Source: Brevipalpus yothersi
Taxonomy: Eukaryota; Arthropoda; Arachnida; Trombidiformes; Tenuipalpidae
DNA: 64,000 nucleotides
Assembly: GCA_003956705.1 (NCBI GenBank)
Contig: QZCP01000051.1
Span: 38,350-102,349 of the forward strand
Direction: 5' to 3'
Part shown: one piece after another, positions 46,533 to 58,801 of the stretch
How the letters are laid out: every line of letters begins with the position of its first letter
Position numbering within the stretch: position 1 is the stretch's first letter
Notes under the pieces: generated by a model
What the model saw: only the letters and a program-made list of their open reading frames with translations
Told to the model about the DNA's origin: nothing
Database searches by the model: none
Program-made: the position numbers and the translations under genes

Positions 46533-49500
46533 TTATCCTTGTTCCTCCATTTCTTCCATCCGACAATGAATATGAGTCTCAGCAACTTCAAGACTTGCAT
46601 AATCCAACTCTTTGATCAAGCATAGAACAGCTGAGAGGATATTGGCATTCTAGAGTGGACAAAAATTTCGTAAGGAATTAGAATATGAAGCCAAAATTTG
46701 CAAACTGAAACGAACTGAAACTTACTCTGTTCTTCCCGCCCTTGGAGAGGCCTTTGTGCTGATTGCTAGCGAGTTGTTGAATAGATTGAAAGCCATAGCG
46801 TCTACTTGGAATAAGAATGCTAGGTAGAAAAGAGTAGAGCCCATTCAAGTTAAAATTCCGAAACTTTTAATGATAGAATTCGATTGTTGAGCATAATCCG
46901 TCATACCTAGGCATGGATGAAGAAGAGGAAGATGATGAGTTAACTGGAGTTGTGGCCTGTTTTGTGTTATTCTCCTTCCATTCATCGTGATTCGTATCAG
47001 TTGGACTTGATGATGAGACTGGCAGGCTGTGTCTTTGAGATTGATTTGCTTGTTTGTGTTTCAAACGAGGTGATTGAGAGGCTTCTGAAGAGGCGGCAGA
47101 GGAGACTTGGGAAGTTACGGGCGCTGTTCCGTGTAGAGATTGCTTATCTAGATCATTTCTGGAATGTTCTCTGAATTGTACATTTTCTTCTTGGTTTATT
47201 TCAGCTGCTTCTTCCTCATAAGCCTAGAATGAGAGAATATAATGAGAAAAAAACTTTCTATTGATACACCAGTCCTATCTGAGAATCTGGACAATATCGA
47301 ACAAAGGATCAAACCTCATAGGAATAATCTTCCTCTTCGTGATTTTGAGTAGATAGCTGGGTAGACTCTGTCGATAATTGATTATTTTGCTGTACATGGT
47401 GCTGTTGATTCCCATTGATAGAATGTGGCCGTAAAGGTGCTAGAATCCATGAAGAAATTGATAGAGAGATAAGAGAAGAGAGAAGAGAAACAATAATTAT
47501 TCATCAAAGTAACAGAAAGTCATGAAGGGGCTAGGTAACTGGATATAATCCGTCTTATTCTTGAGATAGTCTCTCTCGGATTCAATATAATTTTCTCTTT
47601 GTGTCACGATTCCAAAGCTCATGAAGTGAAAAGTTTTACGATAAAAAATAGCTCTATACTCACGTTCTATCGTTGGATCAGATATTTCATTTCCCAAGGT
47701 CTGAGCCTTGTAAACTTCTGGAAGAGAAGAAAATATTTACTTTAAGAATGACATTCAAGTAGGAAGAAGAAAAGGGTGTTTGTCGAAAGATTTTTCTCTT
47801 ATCTAGCCTCAAAAGATTCATCTTTCTCTCTTCCTTTCTTTCAATCAACCAAGTGTAAAATATGAAGAGCACCCAACAAAGCAGTTCATTAACTCACAAC
47901 AAGGCTAGAAAAATCAGTGCTAACTTTTCCGGAAACTGTTGACGCTAATGATCGTTTCGAGAGGTCAAATTGGCTCTCAGAGAGAATCAGGAAAACGGGC
48001 GAGAAAAGCTCAAGTTTGAATGTGAATGATAATAACTACCATGAAATACCAATCCCAATGTGATTAGAAGACTATATGAATGAAGAAAAGAAAGAAGAAG
48101 AAGAAGGGCCATTCGCTATGTGGTAACATGTCATTGGTGATTGGTTATTTTGTTAAAATAATGCATGCTGTGAGAGTTCACTGAGGAATGAAGTAACTTT
48201 CACTCACATAACGGTTACATATTCGGAACGCCTGGATCGAATCAAGTAGGAGATGCCTTCGATTTTGGAGCAGATACGGTCAACATTTGCATGCAAATTA
48301 ACAATCAAGAATATTGATAATATTTAAAAGAAGACAATAAAGTCCTTTGGTTCGCAGTTAGAGAGAGGAATCCTCCGAGTGAAAGTCAATCATAAATTCT
48401 AATGTTTTTTCCTCAAAGTTTTAGAAGAGTTCATTTTTCTCGACTCGTCAAAAGTTTCGAAAAAAATTCAAGCCATTGAGTATTGATAAGAGAACTTTTC
48501 GTTCTAACTTTCCTCCTCAGAATGTTACATCAAAGGGACAAAGAATCTAGGAATTTTATAAGTGTATTCCTTCTAGGTAAGAACTGTGAATCTTATCGAG
48601 GATTGATCGAAAATCCTCATCCAAAATTTCACCAAAATTCTCATCACAATCTCCAATCTACAGTTCTGGTAACACTCTCGTCGACCGATGGATCAGCATT
48701 AAGGAATAATTTTACACAATTCGGGCAACGAATACGTGAACCCAGACAGGTTGCAAGTGCATCAACACATTCTTCCACATCAACAGTACCTCGAAAATTG
48801 CCATCTAAACAGACCAATGAGACCAAATCAACGGCCGCATCGTATGATTCATTTCGAGTTCTAACACCCGAAGAGGATCCAAACGGACTATTATTGGTGA
48901 ATTCATATCATGATTTTCGTCGGAATTCTCATCATCACCATCATGGCTATTATAATGGTAACGGTTACACTGATCGAAGTGGCCATCATCACTATCCAAT
49001 CGATGGACCAGGACTCTACCATCATCGCCACCATCATACCCACCATTATGTAGGTCGAGATGGAGAAGGTAAGAGAAAGAGAGAGAGAGAGAATAACTGT
49101 GATTGTATACCAGTAGGGTATATCTGCTGTATTTAACTTGAGGTCAGCTCTGGATCAAATAACTCTCTTAGAATCAGCTTAGTTATTGATTCGAAGAGAG
49201 TGAGTGAGTAATCAGCCATGGTCAGTTAAAACGAACAGAACCCGTTTGCTTTTTTTCACACGATTTGAGAGCTATTTACGTCTCAGGTGATGAAAATTTC
49301 ACCCTTCTCGTCTTCATTCAGCTGTACTTTGATCGCTTCCTAATCTTTTGTTTGATTCCTTTTGGGCAAAAAACGATAAGTTGAGAGAAAGAAGGATAAG
49401 AACCTCACGAATTTAACAATCGATCCAATTCTCATTTTTTAATAGATTTTATCAACTTGCATCGAAAAAAATAGTGACTTAGGTAGTCTGCAGTTGATAA

Positions 49501-52500
49501 GAAAGATTCGAAAGGAAGAAAATTCTGAATAAAAAACTCTGATCCATTATATCCATTATATTCAACCTGAACTCAGTATGATATGAACTCGAATTAGCTT
49601 GTTTGCTTTCGATATGTAGTAGAGTAAATTTGTCAGCAACTTAGATGAGTAATGAGTGGAAAGGTGTTTCCTATTGAAATGTTTCAATCAACAACAAAAA
49701 TAGTGAATGTACCAAGAATCAATAGAGCGTTCCGAAAAGAAAAAATTATACGTTCGAAAGTGAAGGGAAAAGGAATCATTCACGATGGATGAATGTGAAT
49801 GCACAATTCATTTTCAGCCCTCATAATGAAAATTTTTAAGCAAATGTAAGAATTTCTCAATCTGCAAGCAAATTGAGTCAAGAACTTATAGTCAGAACCA
49901 TTCATGACCTTCAAATCTGATCGCCGATTTTCCTATCAACTAACTCAATCTAATTGATAATCTAATAGAAGTTACTTCTGATGGAGAAGTAGTAGATCCT
50001 CCAGTCGATGAGCCTGTGGAAGATCCTGTGGTTGATCCTGCAGTGGACCCTGTGGTTGACGAGCCTGTAGAAGAAAGTCCTAATGGCGAGCTTATAGATC
50101 CTGGTACAAGTGATGGAGGAACTAATATTCCAGTCAACGAGGAGGTTACAGACGGAGGTGAGGATCCTGCTGAAATAGAAGATGTTCCACCAGAAGAACA
50201 ACCGGTGGATGATCCAGTTTCCGGTGATTTGAGGAGACCAACAGGTGAGAAGATTCATTTGAAGTTCATGCATCTTGTAGAAAGATGATGAAGAAAGAGA
50301 TGGAATTCTTGTTTCCCAATAGAAAGATATAAATCAGCGATGATTGATAAGTTCCATCTCAACCCCATTTCTTCTTTTCTGAGCGGTTCGAAGATTTAAG
50401 GGTGTGAATGTAGCTCACAATCAATCTGAAGTTTTTTCAACCACGTTACAAGAATTTTTTCTTCACTTTTACCCTTCTTTTTTTTACTCAACGCTGTTTG
50501 AATGATCATGTCACGGATATTTTTCTCCTCAAATACATACAGATGACCAAGGTACCGGTCCCGTATATTCTGATCTACCACCGACGCATTTCAAGTGCAG
50601 CCATGTCAAGCATCCAGGCCATCATGCAGATGTAGAAGCTCGCTGTCAAGTTGTTCTGCCCGGTAATCGCTATGGAAAGTGGGAAATACTCCACTTTTAT
50701 CACAAGTCTAGTCCTCAAAAGAGTAATGCTGTCGTTTATTTGGATCATGGTCGAAATTATCGCCATCATCATCGTCAGCATCACTACAGTAACGGGTACT
50801 ACAATGGACACTATCATCCTCATTATTACCACCACAGGCATCATAATGGTTATCACGATTATCATATTGGTCATCGAAGGTGAGAGGAGTATATCAAAAA
50901 GATTAAATAATTGGGGGGAGAGTTTCACGAGCCAAAGATGTTGATTTGACCATATTTGACGGTGTGATTTTTCATCAAAAACAGGTACCATCATCATCCA
51001 GGACGACACTATCATCATTTCTATGATGATCACAGCAGAGACTACTATTATCGGAAGAAGAAGTGATCATCTTGACTTTAGAAATCTCAAAGGAATAGAG
51101 AGAGATTAATCAATCTCCATGGCGTTTCAATGATTCTATTCGCTCTGTTTTTCATGCTCCAAAGAAAATAAATATTATTTCAAAACCAGAATGGAACAAT
51201 TAGATTCAAAACAATAAAATTTTTAGTACAAAGAATTCGTACTGCTTCTCAGAGCAGCTAATTTTTTACCAAGGAAGAGAAGTAATTGTTTGTGAGATGA
51301 TAGAGCACTGACATTATACCTATCAAGTAGCTACTGGAAGGAATGAATTTCTTAACTTCAGAGTTAGAGCTATGTCAAAGAAGAATGAAATATTCCAGAT
51401 CCATTTTCTCATACCGAGGTGGTGAAAAATAATGTGACGGATTTTGAAATTCAAGAAAAAAAATGATCTTGAGAATTGATGAACTTGGGTTCAGGTTAAT
51501 TAGATTGACCAACAGTCGAAGTTTGAAGCAAAAGGTTTCATCCGGTATAAATTGAAATTCAAAGCAGCAAGCGAAAAAAGATTCCAAGTTCTCGAAAAAT
51601 CGAATTGAAATTCATCCCCGTTCTTGTAGGTTATATTTACTTCAAAAGAATCTTCAAATCTTGTTCGCGTAGGTGAAGTGAAGGTTTTCCTGATCCTGAA
51701 GGTAATCAGCTTAAATGTTAATGAATAGGTTTAGGTGAAGTGGAGAGAGTTTGTCCAAAAAATAATGAATAATTGATATTTTGAGTAGCAAGAAGCTTTC
51801 TCAGGTTTCAAAAATTATATTAATCTAACTCACAAGGTTCCGAACCCTATCATTCAAACGACATAGATGATCGAAAAAATTTTGAGAACTCCTGAAATTT
51901 CTAGACTTCAAAATGATTAAGCTTCCAAGATCAAAGAGATCCTAAAATTACAACAGAAATTCATGCTGATCTCAAGTGATCTGATATTCACTTCACGCGA
52001 TCAAAAAATCTGATCATAAGAATTGTGATAAAGAAGAGAGAGTTACGAACGATTGAGAAACAAGTCAAAAACTCTCTCTCCCAGTTCAATGCGCTTACGA
52101 GCTATTTTCTGATTAATTGAAATCTTACCATCAACAAAACAGTATATAACTAACAAAGTTTAATGAACCATTCAGAGACTTTTTCACTCTTCAATCATTC
52201 TTTTAAGCCGGATGAGCCCTGATGATCCGGTTGCAAGTCTTTCAACAGAACAAAAAGAAAGAAAGAATTTTTCCTCCCTTGATAGTTGAGGCATTGAGAA
52301 AAAGACGATCGAGGAAGCAAGGTGATTAAAGAGTCCCATACAAAATAGGGATGCAAATGAGCCGAGAGGATGATGCAAATAATGAATAATAAAGAGGAGA
52401 AAGAAAGAGATGAGGGAAAAAACTTTTCACTTACCTTCTGAAGTCACTGGCACATTATCCAATAATTCCAAGTAGGGAAGGGCACGTAGAACTGTATACC

Positions 52501-52822
52501 GATAATTTGGATGCTCAGCACATGGATTCTCATTGAGTGTAAGTTTTTTCAAGTTAGGTAACTCTTGAATATAATACAATTCATTAAGATCGGCGATCTT
52601 ATTTTTACGTAGATACAATTCTTGCAAATTTTTGCACGCTCCAAAATCTCTCAAAGTGGTTATATTATTAATGGTTAAGGACAATACTTCGACATGGGGC
52701 ATTCGTTCGACAATTGATACATCTGACAGCTCACTACCCCAACAATTTAGTTTACGAACTCGACTTAAATCATGCTGTCTTGTGCGACTGAGCACAATGT
52801 TTTCCGTTAATACTGTGGACAT
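46533..52822 (-). CDS. CFAP410: CFAP410/C21orf2 leucine-rich-repeat protein
   Basis: Exons 52822-52435, 47717-47664, 47439-47315, 47223-46907, 46819-46726 and 46649-46533 give 364 aa. Exon 1 encodes the LRR domain: VRKLNCWGSELSDVSI, LQELYLRKNKI, LKKLTLNENPC, LPYLELLDNVPVT. The C-terminal exons end with KNRNANILSAVLCLIKELD, matching the conserved C-terminal helix of vertebrate C21orf2 (GRNVLTAILLLLRELD). Between them is a Gln/Ser-rich linker. The junction SEG|GTAAG to AAGTTTAC keeps frame (TSEEVYKAQ). CFAP410 partners NEK1 and works in ciliogenesis and DNA repair. The first intron is about 4.7 kb, far larger than any other here, and contains a complete gene on the opposite strand. Confidence 0.87.
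48522..51066 (+). CDS. His-rich protein with degenerate CBM14, nested in CFAP410 intron
   Basis: Exons 48522-49068, 49969-50244, 50543-50879 and 50985-51066 give 413 aa in one frame. Exon 1 has Ser/Thr-rich sequence and His clusters (RRNSHHHHHGYYNGNGY). Exon 2 is an acidic Val-Asp-Pro repeat (PVDEPVEDPVVDPAVDPVVD). Exon 3 begins with THFKCSHVKHPGHHADVEAR-C-Q, clearly related to the first half of the CBM14 domain at 43300 (THFRCEEVEFPGYYADIEAG-C-Q). The remaining four domain cysteines are missing, and the rest becomes His/Tyr-rich (HPHYYHHRHHNGYHDYH). A chitin-binding or metal-binding cuticle role is inference. The start is uncertain: ATG 48522 follows an acceptor-like tract, and no signal peptide is visible, so an upstream exon may be missing. 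AATAAA at 51167. Confidence 0.68.
51067..52434. other. Remaining intron sequence of CFAP410
   Basis: Downstream of the nested gene, still inside CFAP410 intron 1. Apart from the AATAAA at 51167 no element was recognised; short frames are chance. Confidence 0.5.
51167..51172 (+). terminator. AATAAA polyadenylation signal, nested gene
   Basis: Canonical hexamer about 100 bp after the stop of the nested His-rich gene. It supports an independent plus-strand transcript inside the CFAP410 intron. Confidence 0.55.
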
Positions 52823-54868
52823 ATTGAATGTGTGTCCGGAAGTGTTTTTTTCAAGTTACAATTACAGTTATGTGAAAGTAAGAATTTCTATTGACTGGTC
52901 AGCGGAAGGGAGAGAGAGACACTGTTGTTGGGCAAACAGGAATTAACAAATCATCAAATGGCTAGTTGATCGAGCTGGATTGCTTAACTGAAAAACAATA
53001 CACTCTGAGGCAGTTTCACAGTGACAATATTTATCGAGCCATAATTCAAAATAATAACAAAATATTCATAATAATAAAGATGATATTCAATGATGAAGAC
53101 ACATACACACCAATGTTATTCTTCCGTTAATCACTAGAGCGAGAGTTGAGGTCAACAGATTTTCACATAAAAGAAAGCACATTAAGTATAGTATCAGTCA
53201 GACAGTTGTTTAGTGTCTTAAGTAGTAAGAAGAGAGAATCCAATCGTAAAAGAGGGATTTATGAGTGTCCAAATTTTGGTCCTCAATTCAATTCAATGGA
53301 CACCTCAATCCTCAATCCTGAGATTCAGAACATAATTTAAAAAATTTTCCAGTCAAAATTCAAAGCGTTTTGTGTACACTTTTCAGGCTCCGCCCACTTT
53401 TGTATAGTGTCGCCATCTTGTCAGTGGGATGAGTTGTGCTGAGTTCAGAATTGACTGGATTGAGAATATTGGGAATACTTCTTTGATATTGGAACATGTT
53501 GAAGATGTTCAAGATGGTTATAACAAATAGAGAGATGAATTAATCGGGTTAGCATGATTGATCATATGTGGTCATCAATTATGCGTATCATGCGTTCTTG
53601 AAAAATTTTGAGTCTTAAAAAAGGGATCTCTCTTTCTTTCTTGACTATTAACGTTAATTTTTTAAGGCTCATTTTTTCGTGATTGCAAAAGTTCGTGAAG
53701 TCGGGATCGTTAGAGTTTTTTCTTTTTGAAAATTCAAAAACTTCGATTATAAATAGGATATTTTTGGTCTCTTTTTGCTACTGAATGGGCTCTGTATTGA
53801 AATTATTGGAATGGAATTCCTTCAAATTATTGAATTCAAATTATAAGAGTTTGAAAATTTTTTCATCATTTTCCAAGATTTTTCATTGAAATTTTATAGA
53901 CTTTTTCTCTTGTAAAACCATCCTATGGATTGCTCGACTTTGCGAATGTAAAATGAGTTTCCAAGGTTTTGGGTATAAGATAAATATAAATATAAGAATA
54001 AAGATACTCTTATGAAATAGAATTTGATAGTACAAGATTTGAAAGAGTATCGGAAGCGAAAATGAAATCTTTCATCAGCTCAAAAGATTGATAAACTTTC
54101 CAAGGGTCGATTGAAAGATTAGATGATTTGATCATCCATTAGAATTCTAATCATTAGAAAGCATGCAAGAAAAATTGTCCGTTTGATGTGATTTTAATCA
54201 AAGTTGATCTTAAAGTAATCTATTTGATCCATCCAGTTCAACGGGCTGTTCAGATAATTCTGATACATTTGATGAAGTTTCGTGAATTTTTTGTTCCCAA
54301 CCTTTATCAGAAATCGTTCAAATCTTTTAACTTAGCTGTTACTTTTTCTAGATAAAAGATTGCTGGCCCAGAATGAAAAAACTGAATCATCCAAAATTCA
54401 TGAGAATAAGAGATTTGAGAAATTGGCTATGCCGGAAAACTATCTTTCACAAATTTCGTATTTTGTATTTTCCACCCACTTAAAGTGAGTAATAGAAGAC
54501 TCGAATGAAAATTGATATTGGAACGAGTGTTCTCATCTTCTTTGCTGAACTTTCCGACATATTATCTGATAATTTGTGAAAAAGTTACCCGATTAACAAA
54601 GAATTCAGCTGACTGTTCTATACATTATGTCATTTACAACACAAGGAATGATGAAAGTATTGCAACAATCATATCAGAACATGAAAATTTTTTACTTAGT
54701 TCCTAGACTACATTCTTATCATAGCTAGATGATTTGAGACAATTGATACATTATGGAAGACGAGGAAAGATTTGGAAAGTTATGAGCCTTAAAACAGCGC
54801 AAAGACTTTGGAAGAAAATCTGAGCCATCAGATGTGGGAAGATTTTTATGATAATACTAACAAGGTTA
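52823..54868. other. Intergenic, CFAP410 promoter side
   Basis: About 2 kb between two minus-strand genes. A GC-rich patch (GGCTCCGCCCAC and GTCGCCATCTTG, about 53386-53422) stands out as a promoter-like element. No gene was recognised. Confidence 0.5.
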
Positions 54869-55616
54869 TCAGAGCTCATAATTGCGAAATTTTTGTAGAA
54901 TTTCACTATCCGGAGGATCACGTTCCCAGACGAAGTGATCAACTGATGGTGACCTACCAACACCACCCTCATTTTCTTCATCCTTTTCAACATCATCTCC
55001 AATAAACGAGATCATCGTTTTTGTCTGACGGCTTTTCATCCAATGCATTGACGAATGCACATTACGACTCATGGCAAGCCATTTATCGAATGGCAAAGCT
55101 ATTCCAGAATCAAGCCATTTGTCATATGCATAGCGAGTTTCGGTACTTGTGAGAACTTCTTTGGCTTTTTGAATTCGATTGAATTCCTCACTGCTGGTGA
55201 CTCCATCCATTTTATCTGGATGACATTTGATCACTTTTTGACGATACTCCTTCAATATTTGATCGATCTGAATCGAGAAAAAAAATCAAATTTGTTTTGT
55301 AGTAACATTCGATCAACTGCTGTCTTTTTCTCATTCATCAATTCTGTTCGATTGTTAACAGGGTTTCCTTGACTACTTTTACACTCATTCTCAGGAGTGT
55401 CTCACTAAATTATTATCTGTTCTCATGAATGAGTGGAGTTGAGAGTGTCAAAAAAGTGGTCATGGTTGGTTGATGAGTAGATCTTCAATTTTATCCAACT
55501 ATTTTGGGTTTTAATTTTGTGGGATCACAATTACTTACATCAGATAGGCGATCACAGCCAAGAATTTTATAGTAATTATCGTTTTCACTTTTTTCGTAGT
55601 TGAAAATATCTTCCAT
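54869..55616 (-). CDS. DNAJC12: DnaJ homolog subfamily C member 12
   Basis: Exons 55616-55539 and 55267-54869 give 158 aa (human 198). The N-terminal J domain begins DNYYKILGCDRLSD and carries the HPD motif in KVIKCHPDKMDG, then RIQKAKEVLTSTETRYAYDKW. The DNAJC12-specific features follow: MHWMKSRQTKT, and the end EILQKFRNYEL, matching the human C-terminus. DNAJC12 is a cochaperone of HSP70 that handles aromatic amino-acid hydroxylases (phenylalanine, tyrosine and tryptophan hydroxylase). The central linker is shorter than in vertebrates. Confidence 0.94.
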
Positions 55617-56034
55617 TTTGATACTTATGACTTTGGTAGGTAAGAATAGAAGTAAAGTTCACTCGAATATTTCGTCCTCAATTACGGTGGAAGACGATCA
55701 AAATCGATTTTCACAAGTCAACTAATTAATGAGGAAAAATTTCTACAATCCTCTATCACAATACAATTTAAAGGACAAAAAATAGTATCTAAGATTAGTA
55801 CCAATGTGATAAACACATTGATACTGAGTTTCTTTCCAAGTGATGAAGATAATTGTCAGTCGAGCGGGCAAATAAATTGATTCATGAAGAGAGAGAGAGA
55901 AAAAAATGGTTCAAGAAGAGAAAAAGTAAACAGGAAGATAACGACTCTACGTAAGTGGAGCTAACAATGGCTGAGCAACCAGTTGATTCTGACACAATAA
56001 ATTCTTACAAGAGAAGGACGAGAGATGATATGTC

Positions 56035-56074
<40 letters not shown>

Positions 56075-56786
56075 CTATCCCAATATTGATTGAGATGAGA
56101 AGTATATGGCTCTTAAAGGTCCTGAAAGAATACACCGGCTCAAGGCGCAGAAGTTCGAGACTGTCGAAGAACTGTTCACCACCCATCAAATCGATTAGGA
56201 TGCTCTGGTGATGTCGATGATGAGGTATTCGATCGACCAGCATCATCAACCTTGGGCTCTATGCCATAGCTTTTGTAATCCATAAAACTTTTATCACATC
56301 AGAATGTATCCTGTTTGAAGTGTTTTCTTCTCTTACTTGTAATGAGAAGAAAATATTCTCATTTTTTCACGATTCCAATCGTTCACCAAGCTAGAATTTG
56401 CCATTAACAAGCTAGTTGATGGCGGGAACAATTGATTTTAAATCGCTCTAAATTATCATAAAAAATGAGAAGAAAAAACTTGATATTTTTTCCACAATAT
56501 TCTGGGGGAGAGAACATCTTCTCCTGCTCTCTTTACTCTCCTTTCTTGTGGATGATCAAGATTTTCTTCAATAACCGGCATGGCTTATACTGGCCTTTTT
56601 AAACGCGACACGTGAGCAAGTGAAATAAGGAATAAAGTTATTCTCTCTCTCTCTCTTCCTTCAAGCTTATCATCCTTTTTTGAGATCTTACATCGAGCTG
56701 ATTATTGCCAATCAGTATATACAGTCAAAGTATATTGAAAATTTTTTTGTAGATCGTTCTTTATACACACAGATTATTTGATAAGA
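55617..56786. other. Divergent promoter region with GA repeat
   Basis: Between DNAJC12 (-) and PGM3 (+). Contains a (GA)n tract at 56039-56072. No coding region was recognised. Confidence 0.5.
56039..56072. repeat. (GA)n microsatellite
   Basis: Pure GA dinucleotide run of about 34 nt. It creates an artefactual Ser/Leu frame on the minus strand. Confidence 0.95.
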
Positions 56787-58696
56787 ATGTCTAACTTCCA
56801 GGAGTATGTTAACAAACATCCCAAATCTAATCCTCAACTCATCAATTACGGTACTTCTGGATTACGTTACAAGTAAGTAGTCCACGTTTTGTTCCACTGT
56901 TTATTCACTTATTCTGATCAATCGGGAGTGAAAAAATTTTGTAAACACACAAGTTGATTGAAATTTATTCATCTATTTTCAATCTTAACAGAGCCCAATT
57001 TTTGGACTCAATTGCTTTTCGTATGGGTATCGTTGCCACACTTCGATCTCGAGATACTGGTGGCAAAGTTATTGGACTGATGATCACCGCATCTCACAAT
57101 CCTGTGGAAGATAATGGCATCAAACTGATAGATTACACCGGTGACATGATAGATTCAGGATGGGAAAGTATATGTTCAATGTTAGCCAATGTGGCAGATG
57201 AAGTTTTGGAGGAAACAGTACAGCAAGTTATACACGAGCATGTATCCGATAAGACGGGCAAAGTTCGAGGTCTAGTTGTGGTCGGTCGAGACACTCGTCC
57301 CAGCAGTGAATCCTTGTCCAAGGCTGCCATTGATGGATTGAGAGCAATGAACGCACTGACAACCAATGATTTTTGTAGTGAAAATTTAGGATTACTAACC
57401 ACTCCACAACTCCACTACATTGTACATGCCTTCAATCATGCCCATCAAGGTGAACCAAATGAAAAAGGATATTATGATAAATTTGGAGCGGCCTTCATTG
57501 ATTTGGTAAGTGGCATGATGTTATTACAATGACAATCAAGCAAAAAACGACAATATTTTCTTTTTTGTTCCTCTCATCCACTATCAATACAGATGAACTC
57601 AGTGGAAAGTGGAACAAGTTCAAGTAAATATCAACCGGAAGTCCATTTAGATTGTGCTAACGGTGTTGGTGGGCCAAAAATGGAAATATTTGCACCCCAA
57701 ATTTCGACTCATTTGAAAATCATTCTACACAATAAGGGTGATGGAGTTGTAAACCAGGATTGTGGTTCCTCATTTGTGGAGACAACATTTCGCGAGCCTT
57801 TCGGATGTCAAGTGAAGCCAGGCGAAAAGTGGGCTTCGTTCGACGGTGATGCCGATCGAATAATATATTACTACAAAGATCCCACTTCAAATAAAATTAA
57901 ACTTTTAAACGGTGACAAATTAGCTGCCCTTTTCAGCCTATATGTAAGAGAACTTCTGGAAGCAAGTTCTCTCATCTCCAAATTGAAATTTGGAGTGGTA
58001 CAAACAGCTTATTCCAATGGACGTACCACCCAATTTATTCGAAATCTTCTGAAAATTGAGCCTGATTGTGCAGCTACTGGGGTCAAAAATCTTATGATAA
58101 AAACCAAAAAATATGACATTGCAGTATTTTTTGAAGCAAATGGACACGGATCGATTGTTTACACTGAAAAAGCGAAAAGTATACTTTTGGCTGAGAAGGA
58201 AAATCATAACAAAGCTGCCACTATGTTACTTAAAGTTCTGAATCTGATGAATCAGGTGAGTGTGAAAATTTTCTTCACATTTTTGTGATAACAATTCGAA
58301 TAACTCGCTTTACACTCTCAGGGAACTGGAGATGCAATATCTGATTTACTTTTAACCGAGGCAATATTGAAAGCAAAAGGATGGAATCTCTCCGATTGGG
58401 ATGCAATTTACGAAACATCACCCTCTTGTTTACTTAAAATAGTGGTTCCAGATCGACATTTTGTCAAAAGTAATGAGATTGCTACTTCAGTCTTGGAGCC
58501 CAAAGGATTACAGACAGAGATCGATACACTGATCAAAAGTTTGACCAATGAAGGACGAGTAGTTGTACGACCATCAGGAACGGAGGACATTGTCAGAGTT
58601 TATGCTGAGGCAGAGAGTCAAGAAAAAGCTGACAAACTAGCCAATGAAGTGTTACAATTGGTGAAGAAATATTCCGAGCGATGTAGTAACAAATAG
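56787..58696 (+). CDS. PGM3: Phosphoacetylglucosamine mutase
   Basis: Exons 56787-56872, 56992-57505, 57593-58255 and 58322-58696 give 545 aa (human 542). All four alpha-D-phosphohexomutase active-site elements are present. They are the phosphoserine loop TASHNP, the metal loop SFDGDADRI, the sugar-binding loop FEANGHGS, and the phosphate loop RPSGTEDIVRVYAE. It interconverts N-acetylglucosamine-6-phosphate and -1-phosphate, the step before UDP-GlcNAc, and so supplies chitin and glycoprotein synthesis. The N-terminal INYGTSGLRYK is typical. It is convergent with RPB7, whose stop is only about 105 bp downstream on the other strand. Confidence 0.97.
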
Positions 58697-58801
58697 GAGT
58701 CGGGTTCTATCCAATTGATTTAAATGTAGGAAATAATTTTTCACACTTAACCAAAGGAACACTTGTTAAATTAAAAAGGAAATTATTAACATCAATCTTT
58801 C

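Noticed and set aside
48040..48112. Alternative signal-peptide first exon for the CFAP410 C-terminal exons (MALLLLLSFLHSYS on the minus strand)
   Set aside because: It splices in frame to 47717, but the LRR exon at 52822-52435 has the same phase and matches the known CFAP410 architecture. The short Leu-rich exon is probably a chance product of a GAA-rich tract. An intronic alternative promoter cannot be excluded.
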